A model generated the notes under the pieces. That model ran no database searches. It was not told where the DNA came from and saw nothing but the letters and a program-made list of their open reading frames with translations. Source: Methanosarcina sp. (GTDB lineage Archaea; Halobacteriota; Methanosarcinia; Methanosarcinales; Methanosarcinaceae). Taken from it: a DNA stretch of 10,603 bases. This document shows positions 7,125 through 10,603 of this stretch, in pieces; position 1 is the stretch's first letter, and every line of letters begins with the position of its first letter. The translations under genes and the position numbers were made by a program. Location: NCBI GenBank assembly GCA_003157235.1, contig PMJC01000194.1, positions 6,089 to 16,691 on the forward strand. The letters are read 5' to 3'.

Positions 7125-8165
7125 TTATGGTTTCTCATCTTTTATGTCTCCAGTTGGACTCATCAATCTAGCCAGCCATTTTGTTTCATCAAAACTCTCG
7201 AATAAGATCTTCAAAATCAATGTCAACGGTATGGAAAGCAGCACACCTGCAGTTCCAAGCACATAATTCCAATAGATCATAGAAAGAAATAAGATACCTG
7301 GAGATAATTTCAGGCCTTTACCTGCGAGTGAAGGGAATACAACGTTTTCTGCAAGTACATCAACAATTGCGATAACTATAATAACTGCAAGAGCACCTAC
7401 AGGCCCATATTTGAAAAGCGCAAGCATTATGGGCGGAATAGAAGCTAGAACTAGACCAATGTAAGGGATATAACTGAGCAAGAATATAAGGACGCCCCAG
7501 AGAATCGCAAAGTCAATGCCTCCTATAAGGAGAACGACGGTAATTCCAACGGCTGTGATAAGGTTTGTTTCTGCTTTTATGACAAGAAACCCTACCAGAT
7601 TCTTGTCAAATTTACTCATACTCATGTGGAGTTTGGATTGCTTTTCAAGTTCTGAATCCATTTTTTCAGGAGCATTGGAGGCATCTATCAACAAGAACGC
7701 TGTCGTAAGAATTATAATTCCAGCTGTTGTCCCGGCATTCAAAAGTCCATGAATGATACTCGAAATAAAAGAGATCACAGTTGATGCAATACCACGTAAA
7801 ATCGAATTCGCAGAAAGCTCTCCTTGTGAGGGAATATAACGTGTGAGAATATCTATAAACCCCATCAACCGAGTTTGATAGATTGGGATCTGGTTCTCAA
7901 ATTGGATTGCTGCTTCGGCAATCACTAATCCCAGGACTGCTACAATAAAAGCAAATAAAAGAATCACTAGAAGGACACTCAATCCACCAGGTATCCCCTT
8001 TTGTTTGAGCCAGCGGATATGAGGAGTTAGAATAAGTGCAGCAAAAACAGAGAAAAGAATGGTAGTAAGTATGGGAGCGATTTCCCTCATCCCAACAGTC
8101 AGGATAACAACAAAAGTGCTATACATTAATATTCTAGCCGGTAACGGGTTGCTGTTGATGCTCAT
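7125..8165 (-). CDS. AI-2E family transporter (UPF0118 permease)
   Basis: From the ATG at 8165 the protein has 346 residues, the normal length. The family includes the E. coli autoinducer-2 exporter TqsA and Na+/H+ antiporter-like members; the substrate here is unknown. Seen (numbering from the upstream GTG at 8180): paired hydrophobic segments at about 15-55 and 65-92; a soluble amphipathic region at about 93-150 (IQFENQIPIYQTRL); a short loop at 168-195; then the conserved C-terminal half with DFAILWGVLIFLLSYIPYIG (223-242), a further helix to about 275, and the signature ENVVFPSLAGKGLKLSPGIL (278-297) followed by a final membrane pair ending IPLTLILK. I chose ATG 8165 because GGAG lies about nine bases before it; GTG 8180 has no ribosome site and sits against a TATA-like stretch. 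The frame is uninterrupted, in contrast to its neighbours. Probably monocistronic. Confidence 0.88.
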   Translation of the reverse strand: MSINSNPLPARILMYSTFVVILTVGMREIAPILTTILFSVFAALILTPHIRWLKQKGIPGGLSVLLVILLFAFIVAVLGLVIAEAAIQFENQIPIYQTRLMGFIDILTRYIPSQGELSANSILRGIASTVISFISSIIHGLLNAGTTAGIIILTTAFLLIDASNAPEKMDSELEKQSKLHMSMSKFDKNLVGFLVIKAETNLITAVGITVVLLIGGIDFAILWGVLIFLLSYIPYIGLVLASIPPIMLALFKYGPVGALAVIIVIAIVDVLAENVVFPSLAGKGLKLSPGILFLSMIYWNYVLGTAGVLLSIPLTLILKILFESFDETKWLARLMSPTGDIKDEKP

Positions 8166-8180
8166 GATTTGCGACTCCAC

Positions 8181-8197
8181 TATATATTTTTATAATA
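8181..8197 (-). promoter_or_regulatory. Candidate TATA box of the AI-2E transporter gene
   Basis: On the minus strand TTATAAAAATATATA lies directly before the GTG at 8180. Transcription starting about 25 bases downstream would fall near the ATG at 8165, supporting the shorter protein and implying a very short leader. Confidence 0.35.
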
Positions 8198-8243
8198 AGT
8201 TGAGCTTTTTCTTTCATAAAAATTTGACGCATATTTGATTGGT

Positions 8244-8414
8244 TCATGTCTTCAGTATTTTTTTATCTGTAGTTTTGATAGAGTGGCCATAGCACCAAAG
8301 TTGCCCAAATCCGGTGTCATTCAGCACAATGACAATATGTTAGGTGCGTTCTCTTTTAGCACGCAGTGATTCCGGCCAGGCTGGTTCTGACTGGTCCGCT
8401 GTACGCACAATTAC
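8244..8414 (-). pseudogene. Relic of an arylsulfatase N-terminus
   Basis: The minus strand reads RTADQSEPAWPESLRAKRER, a TAA, then HIVIVLNDTGFGQLWCYG and HSIKTTD. This matches the opening of type I sulfatases of the AslA/AtsA kind: a preface ending in PAWPEPVRAP, then NVVIVLLDDTGFGQLGCYG with the Asp pair that binds Ca2+, then a TPNID segment. The first metal-binding Asp is Asn here. The frame has an internal stop, no suitable start, and ends at a TGA (8246-8244) after about 55 codons, where roughly 500 more should follow. The sulfatase Cys/Ser-x-Pro-x-Arg active-site motif is absent because the relic stops before it. It lies between the permease and a small unknown gene with no operon logic. 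The similarity is clear over about 45 residues. Confidence 0.65.
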
Positions 8415-8429
8415 GCATCGGGAAGTGCC

Positions 8430-8685
8430 TCAAGATTTAGATTCTTTCAATGACAAATCTATTTCCTCCAATAGTTGATCGATATTTTTGCAAAGCTCCG
8501 AAAGACAAGGCCAAAGATGAAAAGGGACTTTACTACCTTCAGCCATCCTTTTTATTTTAATTCGTAATTTGGTCATTTCCATGAGTTGTTGAAAATCATG
8601 ATCTCCGACTCTTTCTACATTTCCCTAAAAAAGGGAAGTATGTTTGTTTTTCAGATTTGATCAATGAATCGAGGACAAGACCCAT
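8430..8685 (-). pseudogene. Small conserved-looking gene of unknown function, one frameshift
   Basis: An ATG at 8685, preceded by CAGGGAAG about six bases away, opens MGLVLDSLIKSEKQTYFPFL. The frame must then skip one base at about 8625 (within TTTTTTAGGG on the minus strand) to continue GNVERVGDHDFQQLMEMTKL, then RIKIKRMAEGSKVPFHLW and a Leu/Glu-rich end SLKESKS, stopping at 8432-8430. The joined product has 84 residues. It is hydrophilic, with no signal peptide, and the last 25 residues (LSELCKNIDQLLEEIDLSL) look like an amphipathic helix or short coiled coil. I do not recognise a family. Both halves keep strong codon-like character, so the break is recent or a sequencing error. Unshifted, translation stops at a TGA after 35 codons. 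Confidence 0.55.
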
Positions 8686-8730
8686 AATTTCTTCCCTGAT
8701 TATTAGTTCTACAAAAGATAAAATGGTTTA

Positions 8731-8748
8731 CAGGGAGTTTACTCCCTG
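8731..8748 (-). terminator. Hairpin downstream of the DUF1269 gene
   Basis: CAGGGAGT-TT-ACTCCCTG is a perfect 8-bp inverted repeat 27 bases beyond the DUF1269 stop codon and 45 bases before the next start. Position suggests transcript termination or 3'-end protection. The U-tract after it on the minus strand is weak (TTTTATCTTTTG at a distance). Confidence 0.4.
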
Positions 8749-8775
8749 ATAAAACCTGATTTTTTTCGGTGAACT

Positions 8776-9263
8776 TTATTCTTCAGCAAAGGTTGTACGC
8801 AGCTTGTCTTCTTCTCCCTTTGACAGGTTGGTAGCAATGATTTCAAACTTGGATTGTTTCATAGCTTCTACGCCCCTATCTTCCACGGCATCACTTGTCA
8901 TCAGAAAAAGAGCTGAGGTGCCTTCAGTCACTTTGTTGAGAACAGACTTTATGAAATTTTCATCAATACCCATGTGGGTCATGGAACCAGCAAATGCACC
9001 TATTGTGGCACCGACAACCAGGCCAAATAAAGGTATAAAGAAGAGAACACCAAATAGTAAACCCCAAAAAGCACCGCTCAATGCACCTACACCGGTTAAA
9101 TTAGTCAAATGCTTTGTTTTTGGTTTATTTTTTCCCACAGGCCAGGTGACTATAACCGCATCGAGTAGTTTAATCATTTGTTGTTACTTAAGTCCTCAAT
9201 CGCTTCAAGTTCATTTTCTGCACCATCAGCGATGTCAAACTTTAGAACTGTTAAAGTTGCCAT
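8776..9263 (-). CDS. DUF1269 membrane protein, split by a one-base frameshift
   Basis: The C-terminal frame (ATG 9177 to 8776, 133 residues) carries the DUF1269 signature: IKLLDAVIVTW, then LTGVGALSGAFWGLLFGVLF, a glycine-rich double membrane segment to about residue 68, MGIDENFIKSVL, SALFLMTSDAVEDRGVEAM and a final TNLSKGEEDKLR. Members normally have about 160-170 residues and begin with MATLTVLKFD. Exactly that start is found upstream: ATG at 9263 opens MATLTVLKFDIADGAENELE, then AIEDLSNNK and TGA. Adding one base at about 9176-9179 fuses both into 162 residues. The upstream TGA overlaps the downstream ATG (AAATGA), so the main part could still be made by termination-reinitiation. The role of the family is unknown. 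A possible AT-rich promoter (GATAAATAAATAT) lies about 25-35 bases before 9263. Confidence 0.8.
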
Positions 9264-9642
9264 TACTCAATCTCTTTTTCTGCGTTCATATTTATTTATC
9301 GGTTTATCGTGCCAGCTCCGACCAAAACAGAACATCGTTTTGCAATTTTCAATCGGAGAGCTGCTACAATGTAGAAAGAACCAAAATAAACAACTGCAGC
9401 TGGTACGATAGTTTCCCCCCGAACTGTTGAATTCCTTCATCAATGTGTGACTCATGTATATAGGAGCAAATCTGGTGATTCCTAGCCGAATTACCTGATT
9501 AGATTTATAGTTTAAGGACTTACGCACTTGCAGTACAAACTCGACTACAATATAGACAATTTGAGACTTTTAAGCTTATTGGTTTCTTAGTTCAATCGCT
9601 TAAATCCTTCCGGATTTCCATATTTTTGATTTTTTATTTCAA
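9264..9642. other. Intergenic stretch with a possible gene scrap
   Basis: On the minus strand, about 9433-9296 reads RNSTVRGETIVPAAVVYFGS, then FYIVAALRLKIAKRCSVLVG and AGTINR-stop. It is hydrophobic in the middle like a membrane helix, starts right after a TGA and has no start codon. It may be the end of a lost membrane protein. The competing 86-codon frame at 9527-9267 (-) is Cys/Ser-rich with poor character. I see no other gene. Confidence 0.25.
9516..9534. repeat. Possible insertion-element terminal repeat
   Basis: GGACTTACGCACTTGCAGT resembles the GGACTTACGCA-type terminal repeats I associate with some IS5/IS4-like elements. No inverted partner or transposase is found in the window, so it would be a solo end beside the truncated glycosyltransferase. 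The recollection of the repeat is uncertain. Confidence 0.2.
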
Positions 9643-10603
9643 TTAGAAATCACTCTTTTTTGGATCACTGGAAAGCCCTCTGCTCCCATAATCAGTGTTG
9701 TACTTATGATGAAGAGTCAGTACATCAAGATAGCTGTGCTGTATAATGCTCATATCATCAGTCAATAGCTTAAGCTGGTCAATTTTTACTTCAGGCAGCT
9801 TGCTTGGAAGGAAGTTAAATATGTTTTGTATTTTTGGATAGGTAATGTAGTCATTTAAAGTCTTATGGAAGACAGTAGTATATTCTTCTGCAACGTTTTT
9901 CCACGTCATTTTTCTGCCAAAATAGTATGCATTTTCACGTATAATATTGCAGAGTTCTTCTTTTTCAACAAATTTGTCATGGAATATTACATTATTCTCA
10001 ATCTCAAGTTCGGAAACAATGTTCTTAAGATATTGCCTATATGTTTCTCCATATTTTTTTTTGATCATAGGATGCGTGGCGCCCAATATAAGGTAAACAA
10101 AATCAGGATATTGATTTATAACTTCAGGAAGGGCCTTGTGCATATTTTCGATACCTTTATTTTGGCTAAGCAAGAAAAAAGTGAGGATAAGTGGAGACTC
10201 TTTGAGATTCAGCATCTTTTTTATACTTACCACAGTTGCTAAACGGATAATCCGGCATCCCATGGAAGATAACTTCGATTTTGTCTTCAGAAACTTCATA
10301 AATTTCATTTAGCATGTTGACTGCAGTCTGACTCATCACAACAAGTTTGTCGGAATACCTTACGAACTTTTCAGTAGATACTCGATACTCATCAAGTTCA
10401 GGCTCCAGGATCACAGTGTGTATCGTTGTTATTAAAGGCTTGCTTACTCCTGATAGAAGAGCAAAAATGTAATCTTCTGCGGCCTCCCAAAAAGACCGAA
10501 TTCATGTTGAAGACAGAGAACGTCTGTGTCAGAATGATTTATAAAATCTGCAGCTCGGTAGTAATCTTCGAGCTTGTTCCTTTCAATTTGAAAAACAACT
10601 TCT
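9643..10603 (-). pseudogene. GT4 glycosyltransferase, frameshifted and internally deleted, 5' end outside window
   Basis: GT4 enzymes move a sugar from a nucleotide donor to an acceptor. The pieces in order are: EVVFQIERNKLEDYYRAADF and DVLCLQHEFGLFG (10602-10490), the HEFG-FGG loop of the acceptor domain; after a frameshift at about 10485-10492, EAAEDYIFALLSGVSKPLIT, HTVILEPELDEYR and KIEVIFHGMPDYPF (to about 10225); after a second shift in an A6 run (10217-10222), LNLKESPLILTFFLLSQNKG, ALPEVINQYPDFVYLILGAT and NNVIFHDKFVEKEEL. KEELCNI then joins IRENAYYFGRKMTWKNVAEE at about 9938-9948. Some 80-95 residues are missing, including the donor-binding EX7E region. The tail LPEVKIDQLKLLTDDMSIIQH resembles a C-terminal extension known in relatives (LTDDTGI-QH), and ends early at SDPKKSDF. 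Phe and Gln replace the usual Gly and Pro of TFGLLSPNKG, a further sign of relaxed constraint. Confidence 0.82.

Noticed and set aside
8616..8640. TTTTTTAGGGAAA on the minus strand resembles the HIV-1 -1 frameshift site, beside an inverted repeat
   Set aside because: The break needs a +1 shift to join the two halves. A -1 slip at UUUUUUA leads to a stop codon within three codons (AGG GAA ATG TAG), so programmed -1 frameshifting does not explain it.
8804..9430. Long plus-strand open frame of 208 codons
   Set aside because: It is the complement of the DUF1269 gene, whose minus-strand translation has clear family motifs and membrane segments. The plus reading has none.
9865..10242. Plus-strand frame of 125 codons
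   Set aside because: It is antisense to the glycosyltransferase remnant, which has convincing GT4 motifs.

Overview
The window looks like an AT-rich stretch of a methanogenic archaeon, most likely Methanosarcina or a close relative. This is inferred from gene content: a CcdA-type membrane protein, a UPF0047/YjbQ protein, an AI-2E-type permease, a two-domain polyphosphate:AMP phosphotransferase, a DUF1269 protein and an archaeal-style GT4 glycosyltransferase. The wide gene-poor spaces and relics of IS200/IS605 and IS5-type elements fit as well. I could not run any search, so the genus is an inference.

Layout. 68-1009 (-) is an intact CcdA/DsbD-type membrane protein. 1010-3033 is a 2-kb gap holding a dead IS200/IS605 TnpA (1786-2224, +), a short IS5-type transposase scrap (about 2498-2616, -) and a 16-bp perfect palindrome (1213-1228). 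3034-3456 (+) is an intact YjbQ-family protein. 3491-3578 can fold into a long stem enclosing smaller hairpins, and is followed by the C-terminal scrap of a coiled-coil protein. 4350-5789 (-) is a polyphosphate:AMP phosphotransferase broken by a nonsense codon and at least three indels. 5790-7124 is mostly featureless apart from an orphan Shine-Dalgarno sequence and one hairpin. 7125-8165 (-) is an intact AI-2E-family permease. 8244-8414 (-) is a relic of an arylsulfatase N-terminus. 8430-8685 (-) is a small unknown gene with one frameshift. 8776-9263 (-) is a DUF1269 membrane protein whose first 29 codons are out of frame with the rest. 9643-10603 (-) is a GT4 glycosyltransferase, cut by the window edge, with two frameshifts and an in-frame internal deletion.

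How it works together. Only three genes are clearly intact (ccdA-like, yjbQ-like, AI-2E permease), and nothing suggests that they form a pathway or operon. The rest reads as a decay zone. Several breaks are single-base indels in or beside homopolymers, so sequencing error must be excluded. The TGA in the phosphotransferase, the substituted catalytic residues and internal stops of TnpA and the internal deletion in the glycosyltransferase cannot be homopolymer errors. I found no CRISPR array, tRNA, rRNA, complete mobile element or defence system. The least explained signal is the structured element at 3491-3578.
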